Shown: positions 1 through 11,616 of the stretch, in pieces
Layout of the letters: the number at the start of each line of letters is the position of its first letter
How positions within the stretch are numbered: position 1 is the first letter of the stretch
From: Sialis fuliginosa
Lineage: Eukaryota > Arthropoda > Insecta > Megaloptera > Sialidae
DNA length: 64,000 bases
Reading direction: 5' to 3'
Assembly: GCA_961205875.1 (NCBI GenBank)
Contig: OY540809.1
Coordinates: 32,934,267 to 32,998,266, forward strand
The notes under the pieces: model-generated
Seen by the model: only the letters and a program-made list of their open reading frames with translations
Databases searched by the model: none
Told to the model about the DNA's origin: nothing
Program-made: the position numbers and the translations under genes

Positions 1-440
1 CCTCTGAGGTCGCTACTTACATCATAAAATAATATATATTAGAGTGGAGCGAAACATTTTTTGTTATATTTTCGAATTTTTATAAAATTTGCATAAGCGA
101 ATTTTAAATGCGGCGCCCCTACAAAAGTTAGTATAGAGCATAGGGTGTCAAGAAGTCACAAAAAAATGTTCAATGAAATTCGTGATGATTTTAGGTTAGC
201 ACCAAGCGATCAAATACATGACATGAAAATGTGAATACCTAAAATATTTAAAAAGATTCGGCAGAACGTCAGAAGAATGGAATTAAATGAATAGTTAACT
301 GAACATGATTGGTACAACAACAAGTTATCATTATAGACCGTTTCCGTGAACTTAACCTCAAAAACCTAGGTAACTGAAGGTCAATTGCTCACTTTTTAGT
401 GTTTAAAGTACTCTGCTTCTCGAAAAACTTGCAATAAGTG
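1..440. other. Unassigned AT-rich sequence
   Basis: No open frame of note and no repeat partner recognised elsewhere in the window. It lies just left of the point (about 441) where the R1 inverted repeat begins, so it may be the sequence into which a truncated R1 arm runs. Confidence 0.4.
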
Positions 441-2201
441 ATATTCCATTAATTATAACTTCTACACCATTAAATAGGTATTTGATGTTTTCAGAGACGG
501 TTTAAGGGGAAATCTCGGCCCCGGTGTTTCTGTGAAAAATTGACACATTTACTGTAATTATATGCAATTTATACATACTAAGTCCTTAATTTCCAGTCTA
601 AAAACATAGTTTGGTGAATTTTCACAGGGAAATACCTAAACAGCTACAATAGATGGATACAAACACACGGCGCAAAAATAGAGAAGCGCAAAATGGAATT
701 TTAAAACGATTCATTACTTCATTAATAGTAATGTAGGCACCGTAATTATTTCATATTCTTACATATTTTGTTCAATTCTCTTAATTTTGTATCATATATT
801 TTTAATAACTAAGGATTTTGTATTAATGATCTAAATATAATAACCCCAATCATTACATAATAATGTAATAAGGCGGTCAAGCCTTCATTGATATTTTAAA
901 AATACAGTTCAAAAATTGTAATATTTCCGTAAAATAGTTCTTGTTTAATAAATAGTAAGTACAGAAAAAAAATCTATTTTAGTTCAACCTTGTCTATCCA
1001 ACTACTAGTAATATCAAATTATTTTCTTTTTCTCATTCCAAATGAGACTAAAGCAATTTTTGTATTCGCCGTAGTTATATAGACATGATTAAACTAAAAT
1101 CGATTTTTTTTTGTATTTACTATTTATTAAACAAGAACTATTTTACGGAAATATTACAATTTTCGAACTGTATTTTTAAAACATCAATGAAGGCTTGACC
1201 GCCTTATGACATTATTATGTAATGATTGGGGTTATTATATTTAGATAATTAATACAAAATCCTTAGTTATTAAAAATATATGATACAAAATTAAGGGAAT
1301 TGAACAAAATATGTAAGATATGAAATAATTACGGTGCCTACAATACTATTAATGAAGTAATGAATCGTTTTTAATTTCCATTTTGCGCTTCTCTATTTTT
1401 GTGCAGTGTGTTTGTATCCATCTATTGTAGCTGCTTAGGTATTTCACTGTGAAAATTCACCAAACTATGTTTTTAGACTGGAAATTAAGGACTTAGTATG
1501 TATAAATTGCATATAATTACAGTAAATGGGTCAATTTTTCACATAAACATCGGGGCCGAGATTTACACTTAAACCGTATCTGAAAACATCAAATACCTAT
1601 TTAATGGTGTAGAATTTATATTTAATGGAATATCATAATGATTTGAACATTTTACATCAATTCTGTAGTAGGAAGATATCTATATACAATAATGTGGGGG
1701 TTAAGAATATTAACCCTCTATCCTTTACAATTATACTAATCTTGATGTTTTTGGTCTTATTATACGCACAAATATATGATATTTCATAAATATTCTATAC
1801 AAAATTTTCATAATAGCATCTAAAGTCAAGTAAAGTTAAAAATAATTCGAAAAATTATTTTCTCAGTTTTCTATGATTTTAAAAAACTGGCACTTCTTGT
1901 GTTATTTTTAAACCGATATTAACGAACTTGGACTTATTTTAAATAAAATTTTATGCTCTACAAAAAAAAGTTTTTTACACCGTATTTGTAAAATGAACGG
2001 TTTCAGAGAAAAACGCGAAAAACTATGAAAAAATGTAACCCGTCCGCAATTTTATCAAGATGGCGGCGGTAGCACAACTCGGATCAGCTCGGACTTTTTG
2101 TGGGATGATCAGGGACACTAGTAGAACGTTTCAACAAAAAATCATTTTGGTCCGAATTAGTTCCTTATATCAGGTAACTTCATGCTTATCTTACTGGACT
2201 A
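441..2201. mobile_element. R1: foldback element with TAGTCCAG-type end, left part truncated
   Basis: Positions about 441-986 reappear inverted at about 1100-1640, around a centre near 1030-1090. The right side then continues to 2201, where it ends with the inverse of TAGTCCAGTAAGATAAGC. The same end (TAGTCCAGTAAGATTAGC) opens R2 at 25988, and R2 repeats this sequence along most of its length. The left arm stops at about 441, short of the expected terminus, so this copy is truncated or unequal. It contains no coding frame. It supplies two empty sites: 1856-1864 corresponds to the target of the 26168-30424 insertion, and about 1690-1705 to the target of the 30599-32996 insertion. Confidence 0.75.
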
Positions 2202-2574
2202 TACAGGAAAACCAAAATAACGTTCATATAAATTTTATACTAATGGTGTGAAACTCCGCTGTGTTTTTTAAATGTAATTTCACCACAAATGTAACAAAAC
2301 TTGTCAGGGTCATTTTTACACTTTCTTGACATTATTCAAGAATCACTTAACTTGGCAAACATAAAACACAACCTATATGAAAAACAAAACATCCAAAATC
2401 AGAAAAGCTAAGTAAAAACGATAAACATACAATTTTACTGGTATTAGCTGTAACACAAAAACCAGACCTGATCGAATCAAAATAAATATGGTTTTATAAT
2501 GAGGGTAGTTAGATATTTCAAAATTAGTAAGCACCTTTCTTGTTACAAAATTTTGTTAACCAGTGTAATTCGTA
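2202..2574. other. Spacer between R1 and H
   Basis: AT-rich sequence with no credible frame and no repeat partner that I could identify. Confidence 0.35.
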
Positions 2575-3188
2575 TATCGAATTTGATGGCGCTTGTAGTA
2601 GGTATATACAGAGTGATTTACAACTAGTGTAAAAAATTTAACAGTAGATCGAGGATGTTATTTTAAGCAAAAAACCTTATGTGAACCTATGTCCGGAAAT
2701 TCTTCGTGAGGGAGCTACATTTTTTTACCCAAAACTAGTATTAATTTAATATCTAGAGAACCCATTGTGGTACAGATGAAACTTGATATAGAGTTTGGTA
2801 TTAATTAAGTATTTTCGATTTCCAATATCAAATAATAATAATTTAGACCAGGGGGGTCAGTGGGTCCACCGAATTTTATCAAGTATTTTTTTTATCTTTA
2901 ATTTTTTCCTGAGTTGGGTACTTGTAGAAGATTATATGACACAAAATACACAAAAATATACTTTCATTTGTCATAAGATCAACCGTTTTCGAAAAATATC
3001 GAAAAAAAAGTACTGCAGAACTTTACTTAATACGGATGTAATGCTTCAAATTACATTAAATACGTTTATATTTTTGTTATATGATAAAATATAAGATGAA
3101 AAGTTAATATAAATATACCTCCAAAACTGCATTTTTAACAACAAACAGCCATTTATAGTTTCGTTTTTTAATCATGTTAGTAAAATAC

Positions 3189-4150
3189 CGGGACAGGTCA
3201 ACTCGGCGCATCCAACTCGGCGATGGTCAACTCGACGACGGTCAACTCGGCGACGGTTAAACTAGGCGACGGTCAACTCGGCGATAATAATAATTATTAG
3301 TAAATATATTTTTTGACTTGAATTTGCCCGCGGCTTCACACGCGTGTATTATATATAAAATAGTTTTATCGGCCCGTATTTTAACGGGAGGAATGGTGGT
3401 ATGAAGCACGAGTGGAAAAAATTAATGCTTATTTTTTAAATAAAAAAAATTATAACAATATTTCTGCCAAAAAATACAAATATATTGGTAGAGTTAGCAA
3501 TTTTTATAATGTTTGTTATATCTAAATGCAACTTTTTGTAAACAATTAAATATTAAGCAGCTGCAATAGTTAATTGTTCAATTTGAATAAAAAAAGCACA
3601 TTTTTTTGTTATTTTATGACAATGAGAAAAGTCACCAAATTTCTTTAAAACTAAATACGTTTTTGATATTACTATTAAATTATATGCTATATTCATCGTT
3701 TTTTCATAATTTTGTATAATCTGAAATATAAGTTTAATTTCAAAAAAATGATTGTTGCAAATTATAATATGTAGATTTTAAATTAAAAAAAAAAAACGTC
3801 ACAAATCAAAGATTGTAGATGAAAATAGGCGGCTAATTCAAAATTATATAGTTCGATTAAAAATATAGAAATGGTCACTAATTAAAACAACTAATCAAGT
3901 AATGTAAAGTATTTACATGGCACTGTTTACTTTTATGTATGTATATTATTTAATAAAAAAATAAGCATTACATTTTTTCATCCATACCCCCATCCCTCGC
4001 GTTAAAATACGGATCGATAAAAAAATTATACATAATACACGCGGATGAACCCGCAGGCAAATTTTAGTTAAAAATATATTTACTAATATTAATTTTTATC
4101 GCCGAGTTGACCGTCGCCGAGTTTGGCCATCGCCGAGTTGACGCGTATCC
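3189..4150. mobile_element. MULE-like foldback with 9-bp target duplication
   Basis: It is flanked by GTAAAATAC at 3180-3188 and again at 4151-4159. Both ends have 8 nt followed by GTCAACTCGG, so the TIRs align in register. Each end carries short tandem units of about 15 bp around GGTCAACTCGGCGA. The inner arms pair 3330-3420 with 3965-4075 and include a GC-rich stretch around CCCGCGGCTTC of a kind common in insect repeats. A 9-bp duplication fits Mutator-like elements. No transposase is inside. Confidence 0.75.
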
Positions 4151-4481
4151 GTAAAATACGTGTAACAGAACACAGCTGGCTACAACTCTATGATGATAAA
4201 TATTAGGAGGTATATTTATATTAACTTTTTATCTTATTTTGAACTATAGAACAAGAATATAAATTTATTTAGTGTAATTTGAAGCATCCGTGTTAAGTAA
4301 AATTCTATTGTATTTTCTTTTTTTCGATATTTTTCGAAAACGGTTTATCTTATGACACTTGAATAAAGTATATATTAGTGTATTTTGTGTCATATAATTT
4401 TCTGCAAGTACCCAACTCAGGAAAAAATTAAAAGAACAAAAAAATATTTGATAAAAATTGGCGGGCCCACTGGCCCCATAC

Positions 4482-5382
4482 GGCACAAAATCACGGAGGT
4501 GGCGAATTTCAAGTTTGAGTTTTTGATGAAAATAATTTCATGTTGACTTTAAAAAATAGTTAAGATCATTGCAACACTAGTCATTAAACATTAATTAAAA
4601 GGAGTAAGCTAAGAATTATAAATTGTTGAAATAAGAGTAATAAAAGAGCAACGCGTAAAAAGAGCTTAAAATAATTAATTTAAATTACAAACAGACATTT
4701 CAATTTTATTTAAATATATCTAATAAGCCTTAATTACTCATTAAATTATAAATATCAATTACAGACATTATTCTGGAGACGTCACAATCATTAAGGAAAT
4801 GCGTTTCAAACCGAAGAACGTTCCCCGAATGACTTTAAATGTTCCCTTAATGACTTTTTTTAAATGAACGCGCGGTGGTATAAGCATCCGCCATTTTGGA
4901 TACACCTTTTCATGATCAATGAACAGCGGATTACAATAGTTTTAGAGAAATGTACTTCGATATCATGTTATTAATCATTTTAAAACAATTAAATGCGTTC
5001 TCTTTATGATGCTGTATTGAGGTACGGTGTTTAAATACTGAATCAAAATGTACTTACCACTTAAATCGTAGTAATTTTTTTCGGAGAAAAACGATTGACA
5101 GCCATTAACACTGAATTATCTAACACGACAATGATGCGTTTATTGGCGGACAAACTTTTTACTAATTTTCTATTTGGAATTAATTATATTATTAATGCCA
5201 GATGAAAATATAGTTTTGTAGAACAATGAATAAAGCTTACAAGAACGTTAAAAGCATAAAAACTTCTTTTTGCTACTTATTTTAATTTTTAATGCGTTAA
5301 ATTATTGAATTTCGAAGTCAATTAATTTTTTATCATTTTATGAGCTGCCATAGCAAATTCGCCACCTCCGTGGTTTTGTGCC
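4482..5382. mobile_element. 901-bp non-autonomous element, TSD ATAC
   Basis: The TIR begins GGCACAAAAYCACGGAGGTG, with about 28 bp matching at both ends. It is flanked by ATAC at 4478-4481 and 5383-5386. The A2 copy (around 22600, read inverted) has the unoccupied site: CCCCATAC continuing directly into the right-flank sequence. The interior is AT-rich and shows no frame. The superfamily is not recognised; a 4-bp duplication excludes simple mariner and hAT assignments. Confidence 0.75.
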
Positions 5383-6559
5383 ATACACCTCTGGTCTAAA
5401 TTATTATTATTTAATACTGGAATTCGAAAACACTTATTAATACTAAACCCTGTATCAAATGTCATAACTGTACCACAATGGGTTAACTAGATATTAAATA
5501 AACACTATTTTTAGACAAAATACTGTAGCTCTCTCACGAAGAATTTCCGAACATAGGATCACATAGGTTCACATAAGGTTTTTGCTTAAAATTACATCCT
5601 CGATCTACTGTTAAATTTTTTTACACTAGTTGTAAATCACCCTATATAGAGGTACTTATGACTCGGAGGTAATTTTATTACGATCCTCTGTACATAGTAA
5701 ACCAGAAAAAAAAAATTCGGAGGGCAACCACCATTTTTTTAAATAAAATATACCTTGTATATACCCAAACAAAATATCAAAATCCCAAACTGATTTAAAG
5801 GGTATAATATACTCGTATAAATTTGCATGCGGTTGTATCGGCGCGGCGCGGGTGTCCAATCAAGTTAGATATTCAAATGGAATAAATATTCGGCTGAATA
5901 ATTTTAGTGTCGATCGATGGCTAATGATGTCCTTAATAAAATATTAAATTTGCAAGGTTGTGGGCTTCCGGGAAATACACACAAAAAAATAAAAACAAAA
6001 AAACTTGACCGCCGCTTATGTTTAAATCATCGATGCACCGAAAACGATGTGAGCTAGAGCAAAACTGAACAGGACCCATTTAATAGAGAATAAAATTTCC
6101 TATAAAAAATATTAAAGTTCATATCTCTAAAGTTAATAGTTTTTGAGTGATGGTCGTCGAAAATCTCATGACTAAAATGTAATTTTTGAAAAATGTCCCG
6201 ATCAGCTGTAAAAAGGAATAAGGTAAAGACACCAGTGGTGGCCTCTATAAGAGCAAGTTTTCAGTATTTTTGGATTAATGGGCTTGTTTTTTGTAATTTT
6301 TACGAACTCATGTTACTAATAAAACAAGTACCCTAACTCTTTGTTTAATCAATTTAATTACCAAAGTCCGCAAATATAATTTGTATTTTAAATTATAGCC
6401 TTTTATTTTGATCATGTTTTTTCTCCAGTAGTGGCAAAGGTAAAACCAGTAATGGCAACCCAGTGATGGCAAAATGATATTTCTAGTACTTTTTTATAAA
6501 TTTTTTTTTTAAACTAAAGGTAAATATCATGAAATGTCATACAATAAATAAATAAGTAA

Positions 6560-7270
6560 ATAGATTTTTTTTAATTAGGGCAGGGTCGTATTAAGTAAAA
6601 TTTATAGTTAATATTTAAAAATAAATCATTAATTAAGTAATTAAATACTAAGCAATGGAACTTTTGATATCGATGTAATTAAACCGATAGTGTTATTGAA
6701 GCACGTATTAAGAAAAATTTATAATTAATATTTTCCAATAAAAACTGTATAAAAATAAAACCATTAAACAATGACAGTAATGACATTGATGTAGTTAAAC
6801 GGAAAATGTTTATACGAATATTTTAGTCAGGAACGTATTAAGAAGAATTTACAATTAGTATTTTCTCATAAAATTTGTTTAAAAATCAACATGTTAACCA
6901 ATGGAAGTTGTTATATCTATGTAATTAAACTAATAATGTATATTGAATATTGAAGCCAGGCACGTATTAAATAGAATTTATAATTTATTTTTTCCAATAA
7001 AAACTGTATAAAACAAACCATTTAGCAATAAGTTATGGCATTAATGTAGTTAATACGAAAATGTATATATGAATATTTTAGTCAGGCACGTATTAATAAA
7101 AATTTATAATCAGAAAATTTTCCGATAAAAATTCTATAAAAATGAAAATATTAAGTAATTTCATGTTACTAAACCACAAAAGTATATGAATATTTAAGTC
7201 AGGAACATATTTAGGACAATTTATAGTTAATTTTTTCTCACAAAAAATGTATAAAAATGCAATTATTAAC
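6560..7270. repeat. Tandem array of about 125-bp units in D1
   Basis: Five to six degenerate units built around GTCAGGCACGTATTAA, AATTTATAATTAATATTTT and a GATGTAGTTAAAC-like segment. The array is absent from D2, so it is a local expansion or D2 is a deletion. Confidence 0.7.
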
Positions 7271-7639
7271 TAAGATCCGAGATATTTACGATTTTTTATA
7301 AGTAATGAATTAAAATAAAAACTTTTTTGTTCATCCCCTGTCACGTATGGAGGGTTGTAATTAGTTTCATTCGATTCGGTGGGAAAAATACTTCATGGTA
7401 GGAGGTTCTAGGGAAAAAAACAACCGCCTATCTCGCATAGGAGCCGAGATATTTACGATTTTGTATAATTAATAAAAAAATACAAAATACAAAAATGTAC
7501 ACGCGTAAAGGATTGTAATTGATCCGTAATATTTATGATTTTGTATATAACTATGTATGCATGTGTATTAATAAAAAGCAAAAAATAAATAAAAAAATAT
7601 ATATCATCCCCTGTCTTAAAATATTTTTATTTATGCTGT

Positions 7640-8190
7640 TAATTGTAAAAATTGTAAAATGTAAATTTTTGTTAATACAGGCCTGCCCAAATTGCACAAT
7701 TCTATATTTTAGTTTGATTATATTTTCTTTAATTTTTTATATATTTTTAATATAAAATATTATTTGTAATTTTTCGTTAATACGGGTCTGCACAAAATGA
7801 CCAATATTATAGTTTGGTTGAATTATGTTACCTAACATTACAACTTTTTTATTTTATCTTTACATTTTTGTATGTTTAATATAAAATATTATTAATAAAT
7901 TTTCATTAATACAGGCCTGCCTTAATTTTTTTCAATATTATAATTTGTATAGTCAATGTAACAACTTTCTTCCATTTATTTACCTTAGTACATAGTTTTT
8001 TTGAAAATAACATTTAAATTTCTTCCTTAATACGGATCTGTCTTAATTGTTTAATATTTTTTTGTACATTATACTATTCACGCACACATAACACGTACCT
8101 TAAATTTAACTTTATATTTTCATATATTTTTGCATAAAATAGTATCAATTGTAAATTTTCCTTAATACTAACCTGATCTAATTTAAATAT
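7640..8190. repeat. Second tandem array of about 130-bp units in D1
   Basis: Four degenerate units marked by TTAATACAGGCCTGCC-like words followed by an AATATTATAGTTTGG-like segment and TATAAAATATTATT. It is distinct in sequence from the preceding array. Confidence 0.65.
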
Positions 8191-8666
8191 ACTAATTCCA
8201 AATTTATCATTATAATTATAATTCACTATGTATTAATAATTTCAACCTGCTTGCTTAACATTATTCACACCTAGTAATGAAAACAACATTTGAAAACATC
8301 GTAGCCACTATTGGGTATTAGTGAAAAATGAATACCCAGTAATGGTTATTGAACACAAAACCCCTCCTAGAACAATAAAATTATTGTTGGCCGATTGTCA
8401 TCAAATCACGCTGTAAGACAGTTAAATGTATATAGATTAATATTCAGAAAGAGTAGTAATCAAATATCATCACATATTTCAAATTCAGGACATTTAATAA
8501 AAAATTTGCCACCACTGGGGTGCTTGCCAAGACTGGTGCTGTTACCTTATTGCTATTTAAGGATTAATAAAAAATTTCAAAAAATTCACTGTTTAACTAG
8601 ATACTATATAGAAGTTATTTATGGGTTCAAAAATGGTTTTCACTTTGAATTGTAACTATAGAAGCT

Positions 8667-9082
8667 CAGTGGTGTAGCAAGCATAATTGGCGCCCGGGGA
8701 ACGATACCTTTTTGGCGCCCCCGAAAAACATAAAGTAATATAATATATAGAATATTGTCGTCTTGTGCAAGCTTGTCCAACTCCCGAGTATGTTTGGTGC
8801 GCCCCTTATCAGAAAATTTAAAAAAATAATAATAATTTTCTTCAGTTTTTGTTTTACCTAACCTTATTTATTAAATAAAATTAGAAATTCAAATTGACAC
8901 GACCAAGAAAAAAAAAGGTCTTCAATTGCATATTCTGACCTATGGCCCTTAGTAACTTGGGTTTATGCTATGCGGTCCAAAAGGGTTCAAAAAGTTGGTC
9001 TTAAAGACCATTTGGCGCCCTTCTACAAGTGACGCCCAGGGCATGATATACCCCCTTCCCCCCCCCCCTCGCTTCGCCACTG
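8667..9082. mobile_element. hAT-type MITE, 8-bp target duplication
   Basis: Ends are CAGTGGTGTAGC and its near inverse GCTTCGCCACTG. Flanks are TAGAAGCT (8659-8666) and TAGGAGCT (9083-9090), 7 of 8 identical. The other arm of C, read inverted near 9680, shows the empty site with a single TAGGAGCT. The interior contains GGCGCCC-type words seen in related insect MITEs. No transposase. Confidence 0.85.
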
Positions 9083-9427
9083 TAGGAGCTACATCAAGAG
9101 ATTTTTTTGTAATGTTTTGCCTTTTTTTGGTACTACGTATTTTTAAAAACTATCCAAAGTAGAATAAAAAAATATAATGCATTTTATAGGTGATTTTATT
9201 CTCTGCAAATTGAATCTCTTAATATGAAGTTGTAAGTATAACCGTTTGCCCACAATGTTTAAATAAACACAAAATAATGTATTTTACAACATGGATTGAT
9301 TATTTCAGTTTTTCAGTTGCATCTTTCAAAGTATATTTTAGATGACTTTTATTACATCATTGATTTCATATTTTAAAATGGAACAATTTTAATAATTATG
9401 GGTACCAATTATTTATATGTGCTAGCA

Positions 9428-9608
9428 ATGTTTACCAATGTTAAAATCCCCATGTACCCCTTTTGAGAGTTAAGTGTTACCGACGTACTCCCTGGCGTAT
9501 CCTTAAGGGCAAGCTACGGGTGGGGAGGGGTAATTTTTGAGATAATGCATTACAAATCGCAATTATCTCTCAAAAGAGGTACATGGGGATTTTAACATTG
9601 GTTAACAC
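9428..9608. repeat. Small hairpin in the centre of C
   Basis: About 40 bp at 9428-9470 (containing AATCCCCATGTACCCC) is inverted at 9568-9608. A partial third copy of AACCAATGTTAAAATCCC lies at about 9630-9650. Confidence 0.6.
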
Positions 9609-9806
9609 TGCTATATGTGCTAGCAATGTTAACCAATGTTAAAATCCCAAAAAAATTACAAAAAAAATCTCTTGATGTAGCTCCTATAGTTACAATTCAA
9701 AGTGAAAACCATTTTTGAACCCATAAATAACTTCCATATAGTACCTAGTTAAACAGTGAATTTTTTGAAATTTTTTATTAATCGTTAAATAGCAATATTC
9801 TTTTTT

Positions 9807-11000
9807 TAGGGTTCCGAGGAAACCCTATTAATCTCACTTTGTCGTCCGTCCGTCCTTTTCACTCAAAGCTAAATAGCTCGTAAACTATATAAGCTGTAAA
9901 CATGAAATTTTTACTGAACATGTAAAACGACACCCTCTAGTTAAATATGTACAAATTTATTGAATAAATAATTTTTCGGGTGGGGTAATAAGAAGCTAAA
10001 GCTAGTTAAAAAAAATATTTTTTTTATACCAAGGCATGTGGCACGTTAAAATGTATAACCAAACAAGCGGAATTTTACCCTTTTTCTATTTTTTTTTCTA
10101 AATAAAAAATGGTGCCTGTAGGGGGCTTTATAGTAAATCCAAAAAACAAAAAAATTGTATACCAAGACGTCAAAATGTACATCTCAGTTAGTAGAATTTG
10201 ACCATATTTTTTATTTTTTTTCTAACTCAAAAATGGCGCCGGTAGGGGGCTAAAAGCAGTATTTTATTTTGTCCCCCCCCCCTCTAACTCTGTAACTACC
10301 GGCTCAAAAAATCTTAAAATAATTTGGTAACGAGGTATTGTTGGGACTACCAACGACAAATACTAAAGTCAACAATTTAATTTTAAATTTTGGAATAATA
10401 GGGAGGGGTGTAATAGAATTTTAAATTTTTATTTTCATATCTAGGCATGTGGTATGTCAAAATGTACATCTCAATTAGTAGAACATGACCATATTTTCAA
10501 TTTTTTTTCTAACTCAAAAATGGCGCCTGTAGGGGGCTAAAAGCAATGTTTTATTCTGCCCCCCCCACCCCTCTAACTCTGTAACTACTGGCTCAAAAAA
10601 TCTGAAAAAAATTTGGTAACGAGGCTTTAGTGGGACTACCAACGACAAATACTAAAATCAACAATATAATTTTAAATTAAGTAATTATAGGGAGGGGCGT
10701 CATAGAATTTAAAATTTTTATTTTCATATCTAATCATGTGATATGTTAAAATGTACATCTCAATTAGTAGAATTTGACCATATTTTTTATTTTTTTCTAA
10801 CTCAAAAATGGCGCCGGTAGGGGGCTAAAAGCAGTATTTTATTTTCCCCCCCCTCTAACTCTGTAACTCCCGGCTCAAAAAATCTGAAAATAATTTGGTA
10901 ACGAGGCTTTGGTGGGACTACCAACGACAAATATTAAAATCAACAATTTAATTTTAAATTTTGGAATTATAGGGAGGGGCGTCAGAATTTTTTATTTTTT
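9807..11000 (+). mobile_element. E1: GGGTTCCG-class insect repeat with about 278-bp units
   Basis: Begins TAGGGTTCCGAGGAAACCC followed by GTCCGTCCGTCC. From about 10140 it holds three tandem units, each with an AAAATGGCGCC word, a run of C of variable length, CTCTAACTCTGTAACTAC, then a CCAACGACAAATACTAAA segment. The same element is present at 47266-48452 (inverted) and 45402-46881. No credible coding frame. The class (GGGTTCCG start, CGTCCGTCC run) is familiar from many insect genomes; its transposition mechanism is not visible here. Confidence 0.7.
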
Positions 11001-11268
11001 TAAATCTGATCGGGACATAAAGCGACATTTTTCAAGAATTACATTTTAGTCATGAGATTTTCGACGACCATCACTAAAAAACTATTAACCTTAGAGATAT
11101 GAACTTTAATATTTTTTATAGGAAATTTTATTCTCTATCAAATGGGTCCTGTTCAGTTTTGCTCTAGCTCACATCGTTAAGCGGCGGTCAAGTTTTTTTG
11201 TTTTTATTTTTTTATGTATTTCCCGGAAGCCCACAACCTTGCAAATTTAATATTTTATTAAGGATATC

Positions 11269-11471
11269 TGTTGAAATATGGACAACTTATTCTATGTTAT
11301 GTTGGTATCACTGTATATGTTTGATCTATGTAATGTATATGATTGTAGTCGATGTTGTAACTGACGAAGTCACGAAGAAAGTGTACTATTTTGCTCCATA
11401 TATTTTTTCTCTAAATAAATTACATAAAAAGCTAACTTGTTATTGTGTTATTAAAATACGCCAAAACAACA
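11269..11471 (+). repeat. 5' LTR of copia
   Basis: Begins TGTTG and ends CAACA, a perfect 5-bp terminal inverted repeat. No difference from the 3' LTR was seen by eye. The stretch CTCTAAATAAATTAC may supply the polyadenylation signal (AATAAA). Confidence 0.95.
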
Positions 11472-11485
11472 GGTTATGGGCCCAG
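11472..11485 (+). promoter_or_regulatory. Primer binding site, half-tRNA initiator Met
   Basis: GGTTATGGGCCCAG directly follows the LTR. It is complementary to the anticodon-loop region of insect initiator tRNA-Met rather than to its 3' end. This is the copia-type mode, where a cleaved 5' half-tRNA primes minus-strand synthesis. Confidence 0.9.
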
Positions 11486-11616
11486 AGCGCAACCGTATAA
11501 AGTATTTAAAAGTGTTTACTCCGTTAACTGAACATAAAGTGAGGTTAAGTGAGCACGAGGTGTAACAATCGAAAATATATTATTAACAATTATCGCAAGT
11601 CCGTTCTTACAAGAAG

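Larger units (their letters stand above)
2607..5646. mobile_element. A1: TA-flanked palindromic element carrying two insertions
   Basis: The ends read TATACAGAGTGATTTACAAC and its near inverse at 5626-5646. The right arm of H shows the unfilled context, GGTAT next to a TA before GAGGTACTTATGA. Arms 2607-3180 and 4160-4480 plus 5387-5646 pair with each other and with the simpler copy A2 (22349-23517). Small open frames at 2795-3094 and 4265-4486 are the two arms of the palindrome read in similar frames, not genes. TA flanking and the TACAG terminus suggest a Tc1/mariner-type MITE, but no transposase is present. Confidence 0.75.
6217..8551. mobile_element. D1: long copy of a tandem-repeat-bearing element
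   Basis: Starts AATAAGGTAAAGACACCAGT and ends with the near inverse (ACTGGTGCTGTTACCTTATT). The first about 200 bp and last about 170 bp match D2 (37734-38325), where they are almost adjacent. CCAGTAATGG-like words recur near both ends (CCAGTAGTGG, CCAGTAATGG, CCCAGTGATGG). The middle consists of two tandem arrays. Open frames at 7519-7755 and 8395-8655 are repeat-derived. Confidence 0.7.

Noticed and set aside
2795-3094. 99-codon frame, with a similar 73-codon frame at 4265-4486 (minus)
   Set aside because: They are the two arms of palindrome A1 read in matching frames; A2 has a related one at 22688-22924. No domain and rapid divergence.
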